Positions 8,459 to 16,919 of a DNA stretch of 64,000 nucleotides are shown piece by piece. This DNA is from Bacillota bacterium (lineage in GTDB: Bacteria > Bacillota > Clostridia > Peptostreptococcales > Anaerovoracaceae), in assembly GCA_017941085.1 (NCBI GenBank), contig JAGAXF010000033.1:1-64000 (forward strand), in the 5' to 3' direction. The notes under the pieces were generated by a model. The model did not search any database and had not been told where the DNA came from. It saw only the letters and a program-made list of their open reading frames with translations. The translations under genes and the position numbers were made by a program. Every line of letters begins with the position of its first letter. Within the stretch, counting starts at the first letter, position 1.

Positions 8459-8487
8459 CCGAGGAATCTAAAAGGTTTCTCGGTTTT
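8459..8487 (+). terminator. Rho-independent terminator
   Basis: CCGAGGAATC pairs with GGTTTCTCGG (ten pairs including two G-U) around the loop TAAAA, followed by TTTTCCTT. It should end transcripts from the SOS promoter, or from any small RNA start in the preceding 200 bp. Confidence 0.75.
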
Positions 8488-8572
8488 CCTTATATATGAT
8501 TATATGCCATTTTGTATAGAATAATATATGGATATAATATATAGACATGCCATACCGATTTATATGTATATA

Positions 8573-8606
8573 AACTATTCCGAAAATTATGATTATAGGA
8601 ATAGTT
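8573..8606 (-). terminator. Inverted repeat, possible terminator of the purine operon
   Basis: AACTATTCC (8573-8581) and GGAATAGTT (8598-8606) form a 9-bp stem with a 16-nt loop, about 75 bp after the last minus-strand gene of the purine operon. The following minus-strand sequence is AT-rich but lacks a clean T-run, so function as a terminator is uncertain. Confidence 0.35.
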
Positions 8607-8681
8607 ATATCTATCAAAATCCCAGGCTTTTCCTATATAAATCCAGCCTACTTCCTACTTATCATCTAATAAATCGGTAAA

Positions 8682-8870
8682 TTAATCATCGCTAAAAACT
8701 TCAACCCAAAATGCAAATTCATCAAAGTCCCGCTCCTTCTGTTTTTGCTGAAGTTTCTTTAATTCTTTTTTATCCTTGGATGTGAGCTGTCTTTTGTTCT
8801 TTGATAACAATTCGTGCATTCTAAGCTGATCCTTGGAAATTAGAGCTTTTGATTTTCTGCTGCCAAACAT
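8682..8870 (-). CDS. Small charged protein of unknown function (62 aa)
   Basis: The protein is rich in Lys, Gln and Glu, with a predicted amphipathic helix or short coiled coil in the middle (LTSKDKKELKKLQQKQKER) and an acidic, aromatic end (DEFAFWVEVFSDD). There is no membrane segment and no domain I recognise. A strong GGAGGG lies six bases before the ATG, which supports translation. It is the last gene after purL, about 100 bp downstream, so it may be cotranscribed with the purine genes or have its own promoter. Confidence 0.65.
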   Translation of the reverse strand: MFGSRKSKALISKDQLRMHELLSKNKRQLTSKDKKELKKLQQKQKERDFDEFAFWVEVFSDD

Positions 8871-8968
8871 ATTTATCCCTCCATAAATATAATTAGAACA
8901 GATATAAAACTATTCCCATAAATACGATTAGAATAAATGTAGAAAAATACGAACAAAAGTGCGTATAT

Positions 8969-11900
8969 CTATTCCTTAAAATACTTCACTGCAGATCTAA
9001 ACATTCCCATATCAAATTGACCGGGTACATTCTTATATAGATTGGCTCCAATACGCTCAGAATGGCCCATTTTGCCGATTATACGCCCATCTAAAGACGT
9101 AATACCTTCTATGGCATTGTATGAACCATTGGGATTAAATTGAATATCACCTGTTACCCTTCCCTCAAGATCCACGTATTGTGTTGCAATTTGACCATTT
9201 TTAGCCATTTCTTCTATTACCTTATCACTGGCTATGAAGCGACCTTCGCCATGGGAAATTGGAACTGTATAAATATCTCCCACCTTTGTTTCTCTAAGCC
9301 AGGGGGATAAATTGGAGGATATTCTTGTTCTCACCAGCTTTGATTGATGTCTTCCGATTTCATTAAATGTAAGAGTGGGACAATTAACATCTGTATCCAT
9401 TATCTTTCCATAGGGAACCAGCCCCAGCTTTATCAAAGCTTGGAAACCGTTGCAAATACCAGCCATAAGCCCTTTTCTATCATCAAGAAGCTCCGTAACA
9501 GCCTCTTTGATTTCCGGATTTCTAAAGAAAGCTGTAATGAATTTGCCGGATCCATCCGGTTCATCACCTCCTGAGAATCCTCCGGGAATGAAAATAATCT
9601 GAGAATCCCCTATTTCCTTTGCAAAATCCTCTACTGAACGACTAACATTATCCGAGGATAAATTGTTGATAATAAAGGTTTTAACATCCGCACCGGCTTC
9701 AAAAAAGGCCCTTGCTGAATCGTATTCGCAGTTTGTTCCAGGAAATACAGGAATAAGAACTCTAGGTTTACCGGAAATAACTCCTACATTTTTATCTTGA
9801 TAAATAGAATTGATTTCCTTGAATTTATTATCGTCAACCACATAATCCCTTGTGGATTTGTCAATTTCTGACACTTCTATATTGCAAGGATATACGGATT
9901 CCAATTTATTCTCATATCTATAGATCAATTCATCCATAGGAATCACATGTTCTCTTCCTGTGGAGGCATCCAAATATTTAATCCTCCTATCCTCACTTGT
10001 CTCTCCCAGTAAAACTGATTCCATATCTCTGTAATATGACAAAGTATCGCTATAGGAAACTCCATCTGCCAATTCCACCACAAAGGATCCATATCTGTAA
10101 TCGAAGAAATCTTCTAAGTCCAGCTCCGGATTAATGGTAAATCCCATGTCATTTCCTATGGCCATTTTAAATACAGCCTCTGCTGCAGCTCCCATTCCCG
10201 GAGTGTAACAGCTAATAATCTTTCCTTCCCTTATTAGCTTTGTAACCTTGCCATATAAATCCTTTAGGGATTCTCCTTCAGGCAGAATGTCCATTCTATA
10301 GTCATAATAGGGCTTTAACAAAAGAACCTGGTGCCCTACTCCCTTAAATTCGGGAGATATAATGTTTTCAGCATTTTCTGTTGTTACAGCAAAGGAAACC
10401 AGGGTGGGTGGTACATTTAGTTCCCTTTCTCCATCCATATAGGTTCCACTCATGGAGTCTTTACCTCCAATGGCTGCAATTCCCAGATCCATTTGAGCAA
10501 CAAAGGCTCCAAGAACCGCTGCCAAGGGTTTACCCCATTTTTCCGGATCCTTCCCCAGCTTTTCAAAATACTCCTGGAAGGATAAATAAATATCTTTAAA
10601 ATCTGCACCTGTGGCTATAAGCTTTGATACAGATTCCACCACAGCAAGATACGCTCCATGATATGGACTTAATTCAGAAATATATGGATTAAAGCCATAG
10701 GCCATTACTGAAGCCGTATTTGTCTTTGGTGCCCCTTCTTTGTTATTTCTCTCCGGGTCTATAGAAACAAGGTTAACCATGGCCTGAATGGGAGTTCTTT
10801 GCTTTTTGCCACCAAAGGGCATTAAAACGGTACCTGCTCCAATGGTGGAGTCAAACATTTCGGAAAGGCCTCTATTTGATGCCACATTAAGGTCCTCCAC
10901 CAAATATCTAAAGGTTTCCTCAAAATCAATTTTAGCCGCCTTATGTCTACGTTTTCTTATTAATCTGGCTTCAGAAACCTCAACGTCTATATGCTTTTCT
11001 GCCCCATTGGTATCCAAGAATTCCCTTGAAATATCAACTATTGTTTTGCCATTCCAATCCAGTCTTAAATAGGGTTCCTGGGTAACTCGGGCAACTACAG
11101 TTGCTTCCAGATTTTCCTGATTTGCCAAAGAAATAAATCTATCTGCATCTGAGGGTGCTACCACAACAGCCATTCTCTCTTGGGATTCACTTATAGCCAG
11201 TTCCGTTCCATCCAGCCCGGCATACTTTTTTGGAACCTTGTCCAAATCCACATGTAGTCCCGGGGCCAATTCACCTATGGCAACGGAAACTCCCCCTGCC
11301 CCAAAGTCGTTGCAGCGGAGAATCATTTTAGACGCTTCCGGATTTCTAAAGAGTCTTTGAAGCTTTCTCTCTTCCGGAGCATTTCCCTTCTGAACCTCAG
11401 CGCCACAGGTTTCCAGAGATTCAACGGTGTGGGACTTGGAAGAACCGGTGGCTCCGCCTATTCCATCCCTTCCGGTTTTTCCACCTAAAAGGATAACCAC
11501 ATCCCCGTCTCTTGGCTGTACTCTTCTGACATTTTCCTCAGGAGTAGCAGCAATTACCGCACCTATTTCCATTCTCTTTGCCAAATATCCAGGATGATAT
11601 ATTTCATCAACCTGACATGTGGCAAGCCCGATTTGATTTCCATAGGAGCTATATCCGGAAGCTGCGGTACCCACCAGCTTTCTCTGGGGCAATTTCCCTT
11701 CCAGGGTTTCTTCCACAGGAACAAGAGGATCCCCTGCCCCTGTTACTCTCATGGCGGAATAAACATAACTTCTTCCGGAAAGAGGATCTCTAATGGCCCC
11801 ACCAATACAGGTAGCCGCTCCACCAAAGGGTTCTATTTCCGTTGGATGATTATGGGTTTCATTCTTAAAGAGTAGAAGCCATGGCTCTTTCTTTCCATCA

Positions 11901-12808
11901 ACGTCAACTTCAATCTTTACTGTGCAGGCGTTGATTTCATCGGATTCATCTAATTTATCAAGTAAGCCCTTTTCCTTTAGATACTTGGCCGCAATAGTAC
12001 CAATATCCATCAAAGATACAGGCTTTGTTCTATTAAGCTGGGATCTAACAGAAAGATATTCTCTATATGCGGATTCAACTTCCGGATCCTGAAACCTAAT
12101 ATTGTCAATGGTTGTATTAAAGGTGGTGTGTCTGCAATGATCAGACCAATAGGTATCTATTACTTTTATTTCTGTAATAGTTGGATCCCTGGGTTTATCC
12201 AATCCGGCAAAGTATTCCTGAACCATTTTTAAATCCGCCAGGTCCATGGCAAGACTTCTATCCTTAATGAAATTAACAAGATCTTCTTCGGACATTTTTA
12301 TAAAGCCCGTTACAATCTCCACCTTCTTTGGAATCTCATATTCCACATGGAGGGTATCAAATTCAGCAAGGGACGCTTCCCTTGATTCCACCGGATTGAT
12401 TAAATGGGCCTTAATGGTTTCAATTTCTTCACCCTTTAAATTTCCGCTTATTATATAAACCTTTGCGGAACGGACTTCCGGTCTCTCACCTTTGCTGATT
12501 AGCTGGATGCATTCTGCGGCAGAGCTTGCTCTTTGATCGAATTGTCCCGGAAGAAATTCAACAGCAAAGACATATTCATCTGCCTTAATTGATAAATCCC
12601 AAAATGTATCGTCCACCTGAGGTTCGGAGAAAACTGTCTTAATTGCCTGTTGAAAAAGTTTCTCATCAATGCCTTCGGCGTCGTATCTATTAATTACTCT
12701 TATTTTCTTAAGGGATTTAATCCCCAGAAAGTCTTGGATTTCTTTTCTTAACTTTCTGGCTTCATTATCAAATCCGGATTTCTTTTCTACATAAATTCTG
12801 TAAACCAT
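8969..12808 (-). CDS. purL: Phosphoribosylformylglycinamidine synthase, single-chain form
   Basis: This 1279-aa enzyme converts FGAR, glutamine and ATP to FGAM, the fourth purine step. It combines in one chain what Bacillus splits into PurS, PurL and PurQ. There is a PurS-like N-terminal region (about 1-150), a linker, two AIRS-like synthetase halves with the HNHPTEIEPFGGAATCIGG motif, and a C-terminal class I glutaminase (about 1010-1279). The glutaminase triad is visible as C1119 (GICNGFQ) and H1186/E1188 (SHGEGR). AGGAGCAGAT precedes the ATG. Length agrees with the large clostridial and proteobacterial type. It is downstream of purD by 30 bp. Confidence 0.96.
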   Translation of the reverse strand: MVYRIYVEKKSGFDNEARKLRKEIQDFLGIKSLKKIRVINRYDAEGIDEKLFQQAIKTVFSEPQVDDTFWDLSIKADEYVFAVEFLPGQFDQRASSAAECIQLISKGERPEVRSAKVYIISGNLKGEEIETIKAHLINPVESREASLAEFDTLHVEYEIPKKVEIVTGFIKMSEEDLVNFIKDRSLAMDLADLKMVQEYFAGLDKPRDPTITEIKVIDTYWSDHCRHTTFNTTIDNIRFQDPEVESAYREYLSVRSQLNRTKPVSLMDIGTIAAKYLKEKGLLDKLDESDEINACTVKIEVDVDGKKEPWLLLFKNETHNHPTEIEPFGGAATCIGGAIRDPLSGRSYVYSAMRVTGAGDPLVPVEETLEGKLPQRKLVGTAASGYSSYGNQIGLATCQVDEIYHPGYLAKRMEIGAVIAATPEENVRRVQPRDGDVVILLGGKTGRDGIGGATGSSKSHTVESLETCGAEVQKGNAPEERKLQRLFRNPEASKMILRCNDFGAGGVSVAIGELAPGLHVDLDKVPKKYAGLDGTELAISESQERMAVVVAPSDADRFISLANQENLEATVVARVTQEPYLRLDWNGKTIVDISREFLDTNGAEKHIDVEVSEARLIRKRRHKAAKIDFEETFRYLVEDLNVASNRGLSEMFDSTIGAGTVLMPFGGKKQRTPIQAMVNLVSIDPERNNKEGAPKTNTASVMAYGFNPYISELSPYHGAYLAVVESVSKLIATGADFKDIYLSFQEYFEKLGKDPEKWGKPLAAVLGAFVAQMDLGIAAIGGKDSMSGTYMDGERELNVPPTLVSFAVTTENAENIISPEFKGVGHQVLLLKPYYDYRMDILPEGESLKDLYGKVTKLIREGKIISCYTPGMGAAAEAVFKMAIGNDMGFTINPELDLEDFFDYRYGSFVVELADGVSYSDTLSYYRDMESVLLGETSEDRRIKYLDASTGREHVIPMDELIYRYENKLESVYPCNIEVSEIDKSTRDYVVDDNKFKEINSIYQDKNVGVISGKPRVLIPVFPGTNCEYDSARAFFEAGADVKTFIINNLSSDNVSRSVEDFAKEIGDSQIIFIPGGFSGGDEPDGSGKFITAFFRNPEIKEAVTELLDDRKGLMAGICNGFQALIKLGLVPYGKIMDTDVNCPTLTFNEIGRHQSKLVRTRISSNLSPWLRETKVGDIYTVPISHGEGRFIASDKVIEEMAKNGQIATQYVDLEGRVTGDIQFNPNGSYNAIEGITSLDGRIIGKMGHSERIGANLYKNVPGQFDMGMFRSAVKYFKE

Positions 12809-12838
12809 ATCTGCTCCTATAGAAACTTCTAAATCAAT

Positions 12839-14098
12839 TTAAACATCAAGAGCTTTCTTTCCTATATCTTTCCGATAAAAAGCATTATCAAAGTGAACAC
12901 TTTTCACTTTTTCATAAGCCTTGTTAACGGCCTCTTTTAGAGTGTCTGCTGTTTCGGTTATTCCCAGAACTCTTCCTCCACTGGTAACAAGCTTGCCCTG
13001 GGAAGACGTCTTGGCTCCTGCTATGAAGATTGAATCCATATTCTCAGGAAGATTAATTTCAAAGCCCTTTTCATAGCTTGCAGGATATCCTTCCGACGCC
13101 ATTACTATGCAGCAAGCGGCACCATCGGAAAATACAACTTCAGCTTGATCCAGGGATTCATTTGTAACATGAAGCATAATATCCAGTAAATCCGATTCAA
13201 GAAGAGGAAGCACCACCTGGGTTTCCGGATCTCCGAATCTACAATTATATTCAATTACCTTGGGGCCATCCTTGGTAATCATTAAGCCAAAATATAGACA
13301 ACCTTTAAACCTGCGCCCTTCCCTATTCATGGCTATCATGGTGGGAAGGAATATCTCCTCCCGACATATCTCAGCAATTTCTTCTGTATAGTAGGGATTT
13401 GGAGCAATGGTTCCCATACCGCCGGTATTTAATCCTTTATCGCCATCCAAAGCCCTTTTATGATCCATAGAAGAGACCATGGGTACCAAAGTATTACCAT
13501 CGGTAAAGGAAAGAATTGAAACCTCAGGTCCCTCTAAAAACTCTTCTATTACAATAGTGTCTCCACTTTTTCCAAAGGCCTTGTCTTCCATTATGGATTT
13601 AATAGCCGCCTTGGCTTCATCTCTTGTTTCTGCAATTATTACTCCCTTACCAAGGGCAAGTCCATCAGCCTTAACAACCACCGGAATATTACAACTTTCT
13701 ATATAACTGTAGGCAGAGTCCACATCACTAAAAATTTCATATTCAGCAGTGGGTATGCCATATTTCTTCATCAGTTCTTTAGAGAAGGCTTTGCTGCCTT
13801 CAATGATTGCCGCTGCCTTTGAAGGACCAAAGGAAGGTATTCCCTCATCCTCCAATAAATCCACAAGGCCCATTACTAAAGGATCATCAGGTGCAACGAT
13901 GGCATAATCAATATCCTTGGACTTGGCAAAATCAACTATCTTATCAAGGTCTGTTGCTCCTATATCTATGCATTCTGCATCCATGGCAATTCCCCCATTT
14001 CCCGGTAGGGCGTAGATTTTATCCACAAGGGGATTCTTTTTTATACTCTTGATAATGGCATGCTCTCTTCCGCCGCCACCAATTACCATTATTTTCAT
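12839..14098 (-). CDS. purD: Phosphoribosylamine-glycine ligase
   Basis: PurD joins glycine to 5-phosphoribosylamine with ATP to give GAR. The 419-aa protein starts MKIMVIGGGGREHAI, the usual N-terminal nucleotide-fold motif. It continues with an ATP-grasp domain showing VVKADGLALGKGV near residue 140-155, the EEFLEGPEVS segment, LNTGGMGTIAPNPYY, and CRFGDPETQVVLPLL near 285. Length is normal. GAGGACCGG precedes the start. It lies between the AICAR formyltransferase and purL in the same operon; the 89-bp gap upstream shows no terminator. Confidence 0.96.
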   Translation of the reverse strand: MKIMVIGGGGREHAIIKSIKKNPLVDKIYALPGNGGIAMDAECIDIGATDLDKIVDFAKSKDIDYAIVAPDDPLVMGLVDLLEDEGIPSFGPSKAAAIIEGSKAFSKELMKKYGIPTAEYEIFSDVDSAYSYIESCNIPVVVKADGLALGKGVIIAETRDEAKAAIKSIMEDKAFGKSGDTIVIEEFLEGPEVSILSFTDGNTLVPMVSSMDHKRALDGDKGLNTGGMGTIAPNPYYTEEIAEICREEIFLPTMIAMNREGRRFKGCLYFGLMITKDGPKVIEYNCRFGDPETQVVLPLLESDLLDIMLHVTNESLDQAEVVFSDGAACCIVMASEGYPASYEKGFEINLPENMDSIFIAGAKTSSQGKLVTSGGRVLGITETADTLKEAVNKAYEKVKSVHFDNAFYRKDIGKKALDV

Positions 14099-14187
14099 TT
14101 CCGGTCCTCTTTGATTATCTGTAATTCTGCTTTTTTCAGAAACTATTAAAACTATTACTTATCAAACTAATTTATGTCGCCAAGTGA

Positions 14188-15372
14188 CTAGTGATGGAAA
14201 AGTCTCATTCCTGTAAAGCAAGTAACCATATTGTATTTGTCACATACTTCGATTACATTATCATCCCTGACTGAACCACCGGGTTCTGCCACATAGGAAA
14301 CTCCACTTAACTTAGCTCTTTCAATATTGTCACCAAAGGGAAAGAATGCATCGCTTCCCAAGGATATTCCGCTTATTTTATCTAAATATTCTCTTTGCTC
14401 TTCCTTGGTAAAGGCCTTTGGTTTCTCTTTAAAGAGTCTCTCCCAATTACCATCATTCAAGATTTCACCTGGATTATCTCCCAAATATATATCTATGGCA
14501 TTATCCCTATCCGGTCTTCCAACTTCCTCCTTAAAGGGAAGTTCAATAACTTTCTGAGATTGTCTTAGATTCCAAAAATCAGCCTTGCTACCTGCCAAAC
14601 GGGTGCAATGTATTCTGGATTGTTGACCTGCTCCAACACCAATGGCCTGACCCTGAACTGCATAGGCAACGGAATTGGATTGCGTATACTTAAGAGTAAT
14701 CAAAGAAACCATTAAATCTCTTTTAGCTGCGGCTGGAAGATTTTTATTCTTTGTGACAATGTTTTGTAATAAACTTTCGTCTATCTTAAAATCGTTTCTC
14801 CCCTGCTGAAATGTAATGCCAAAGACCTGTTTCTTTTCAGTAGCATCCGGTACGTAGGATTTATCAATTTTTACGATATTATAGGTACCTTTTTTCTTTG
14901 ATTTTAGAATCTCAAGGGCCTGGGGAGTATAATCCGGTGCAATTATTCCATCGGAAACCTCTCTTTTAAGAATAGATGCTGTAACCTCATCGCAGGTATC
15001 TGACAATGCAACCCAGTCACCAAAGCTGGACATTCTGTCGGTTCCTCTGGCTCTGCCATAGGCCAGGGCCAAGGGAGAATCGTCTATTCCTTGAATGTCA
15101 TCAACAAAGCATGCCTTCTTTAATACTTCATCCATGGGAACTGCAACTGCTGCAGAGGTTGGACTTACATGTTTAAAAGAGGTGGCTGCAGGAAGTCCTG
15201 TAGCTTCTTCCATTTCTTTAACAAGCTGCCAGCTGTTAAAGGCATCTAAAAAGTTAATATAGCCGGGTCTTCCGTTTATAATTTCTATTGGCAGATCCCT
15301 TCCATCCTCCATATAAATGGACGCTGGTTTTTGATTGGGATTACATCCGTATTTTAATTCAAAATCTTTCAT
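14188..15372 (-). CDS. Stand-alone AICAR formyltransferase (PurH C-terminal-type domain)
   Basis: The 394-aa protein corresponds to the formyltransferase half of bifunctional PurH, which adds a formyl group from 10-formyl-THF to AICAR to give FAICAR. It starts FELKYGCNPNQKPASIY and carries FKHVSPTSAAVAVP, a lysine-histidine motif of the active site. It also has IGVGAGQQSRIHCTRLAG and a C-terminal AEPGGSVRDDNVIEVCD segment. The N-terminal IMP cyclohydrolase (MGS-like) domain of PurH is missing. The cyclohydrolase step is supplied by the PurO-type gene 13 bp upstream. AGGAGAGCC precedes the ATG. Confidence 0.93.
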   Translation of the reverse strand: MKDFELKYGCNPNQKPASIYMEDGRDLPIEIINGRPGYINFLDAFNSWQLVKEMEEATGLPAATSFKHVSPTSAAVAVPMDEVLKKACFVDDIQGIDDSPLALAYGRARGTDRMSSFGDWVALSDTCDEVTASILKREVSDGIIAPDYTPQALEILKSKKKGTYNIVKIDKSYVPDATEKKQVFGITFQQGRNDFKIDESLLQNIVTKNKNLPAAAKRDLMVSLITLKYTQSNSVAYAVQGQAIGVGAGQQSRIHCTRLAGSKADFWNLRQSQKVIELPFKEEVGRPDRDNAIDIYLGDNPGEILNDGNWERLFKEKPKAFTKEEQREYLDKISGISLGSDAFFPFGDNIERAKLSGVSYVAEPGGSVRDDNVIEVCDKYNMVTCFTGMRLFHH

Positions 15373-15385
15373 GGCTCTCCTGTTT

Positions 15386-16108
15386 TTATTGGTTCTTGTT
15401 GATCAAAATATCCTCGTATTTGCCGGTATCTATGTCCGTATATCTAATATAAAGAGAAATTTTGTTTTCGCTGTTTAATGAGTTCCATATCTCCTCAGCA
15501 AAATCATTTATGTCACTGGGTATATCCACCCTCTTTGGTTCCCCTTGGAATGTTGGAATAGGATTACCGTCGGTTTCATAGGTATGAATAAAATGTCCCA
15601 GTCCCGGAGCCCCTTCATATTCATAGAAGAACCTGTTACAGATGATTCCATCCGGATCTCCGGCCTTTAGAATGCTCATTTTATAATAAGGAATATTGTT
15701 GTGAGAAACCCACTGAATACCGCTTATTCTGGGAGTCCAATTAGGTTCATCCGGTTCAAACTTTCTTGACCTTAAGGCATCCGCAAAGGTTTCCTGTCGA
15801 TCAAGATAATCTCTAATAGTATCCGTCTGATCTCCGTTGGTCACAATTATGTAATCCTTATAAACTCTTAAGGGATGGTAAATAATTAAGGAAGGATCCT
15901 CCACCTTCTCCTCATCAAAGGGTACAATCACCAGGTCATTTCCATCCTTAACAAAGACTCTGTTTCTGCTGTTTTCCGAACGACCCATAATAAAATAAGC
16001 GGAAACCATTTTGCTGGCATCCGGTGAAATTCCCAGAATTATTCCTCTTCCGGGGTATGGATTGGCCTTAACATATTCACTAACAGCTTTTACATCATAA
16101 ATGCTCAT
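15386..16108 (-). CDS. purO: IMP cyclohydrolase, archaeal PurO type
   Basis: The 240-aa protein matches the PurO-like family (Pfam IMP_cyclohyd) and should close FAICAR to IMP, the last step of the pathway. It begins with NPYPGRGIILGISPDASKM, in which the N-terminal YPGRG motif is typical. It also contains FMGRSENSRNRVF-like sequence near residue 40, TNGDQTDTI near 90, and NNIPYYKMSILKAG near 145. No relation to PurH is visible. Pairing with the truncated PurH next door supports the assignment. GCGAGGTATATT precedes the ATG. Confidence 0.9.
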   Translation of the reverse strand: MSIYDVKAVSEYVKANPYPGRGIILGISPDASKMVSAYFIMGRSENSRNRVFVKDGNDLVIVPFDEEKVEDPSLIIYHPLRVYKDYIIVTNGDQTDTIRDYLDRQETFADALRSRKFEPDEPNWTPRISGIQWVSHNNIPYYKMSILKAGDPDGIICNRFFYEYEGAPGLGHFIHTYETDGNPIPTFQGEPKRVDIPSDINDFAEEIWNSLNSENKISLYIRYTDIDTGKYEDILINKNQ

Positions 16109-16126
16109 AATATACCTCGCTAAAGA

Positions 16127-16339
16127 CTAAAGCCTTCTACCTTCGTCATCCTTATCATTATTAACATCTCTCAGCAAAACAAAGAGTCCTGCAATGGTAA
16201 TAAGAACGCCCATTACCAGAAACCTTGTAAAAAACACGGGAACAGGTCTTCCTAATGCATTGAAAATAACTATACCTGCAATTGAAATAAGTAAAATTAT
16301 AACTCCGCTTTTTAATCCGTTGTTTAATTTTTCTAACAT
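16127..16339 (-). CDS. Small two-helix membrane protein in the purine operon
   Basis: The 70-aa protein has two hydrophobic helices (about residues 12-28 and 35-59) and a highly charged C-terminus (RDVNNDKDDEGRRL). The start ATG overlaps the purN stop by 7 bp and has AAGGAATT before it, and purO follows after about 20 bp, so it is clearly part of the operon. No family is recognised and no purine role is known. It could be a helper of a transporter or a membrane anchor. Confidence 0.7.
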   Translation of the reverse strand: MLEKLNNGLKSGVIILLISIAGIVIFNALGRPVPVFFTRFLVMGVLITIAGLFVLLRDVNNDKDDEGRRL

Positions 16340-16917
16340 AATTCCTTACACACCTTCTCTACTGCCAAGGGTAAAATTATCCACTCGGCCTCTTCCATTA
16401 TTCTCTTTTGTAAAACCTCGGGAGTATCTCCTTCCAAAACCTCTACCGCCTTTTGTGAGATAATCCTTCCTCCATCCGGAACCTCGTTGACAAAATGAAC
16501 GGTAGCACCGGATACCTTAACTCCGTATTCAAGAGCTTTTTCATGAACATGTATTCCGTAGCAGCCCTTCCCACCAAAGGAAGGAAGAAGAGCCGGATGT
16601 ACATTAATAATTCTCATGGGATATTCCTTAATAAACTCCGGACTTAATATTCTTAAATAGCCGGCAAGAACAATAAGATCGATTTTCTCCTTTTTAAGTC
16701 TATTAAGTAATTCCTTCTCTTCATTAAAAATAAAGGAAGCTATTCCTGCCTCTTTTGCTCTTTCCAGAGCAAAGGCCTTTGGATTATTGCTTCCCACAAG
16801 AACTATTTCTCCACTGGAAACAATGCCGGATTTTTCGGCATTTATTAAAGCCTGTAAATTAGTCCCTCCACCGGAAACCAATACTGCGATTTTCTTTTTG
16901 TTCATTGAGACACTCAT
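16333..16917 (-). CDS. purN: Phosphoribosylglycinamide formyltransferase
   Basis: PurN transfers a formyl group from 10-formyl-THF to GAR. The 194-aa protein has the N-terminal VLVSGGGTNLQALI phosphate-binding loop, then AGYLRILSPEFI and INVHPALLPSFGGKGCYG with the catalytic His. GATVHFVNEVPDGGRII follows, carrying the catalytic Asp region. The usual N-H-D set appears complete. Two start codons (M1 and M5) are possible; neither has a strong ribosome binding site, and the gene starts 2 bp after the purM stop, suggesting coupling. Confidence 0.95.
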   Translation of the reverse strand: MSVSMNKKKIAVLVSGGGTNLQALINAEKSGIVSSGEIVLVGSNNPKAFALERAKEAGIASFIFNEEKELLNRLKKEKIDLIVLAGYLRILSPEFIKEYPMRIINVHPALLPSFGGKGCYGIHVHEKALEYGVKVSGATVHFVNEVPDGGRIISQKAVEVLEGDTPEVLQKRIMEEAEWIILPLAVEKVCKELC

Positions 16918-16919
16918 TA

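Larger units (their letters stand above)
8246..8681. other. Non-coding region between convergent genes
   Basis: About 436 bp with no credible coding frame. It holds a perfect palindrome and a terminator hairpin on the plus strand (listed separately), then a very AT-rich stretch (8490-8570, TATA-rich) and an inverted repeat near the end of the minus-strand operon. A hairpin TCCGA-N7-TCGGA near 8429-8445 sits just before the terminator. The stretch from the palindrome to the terminator (about 200 nt) could be a small RNA or a long 3' untranslated region; I recognise no known RNA family. Confidence 0.5.
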
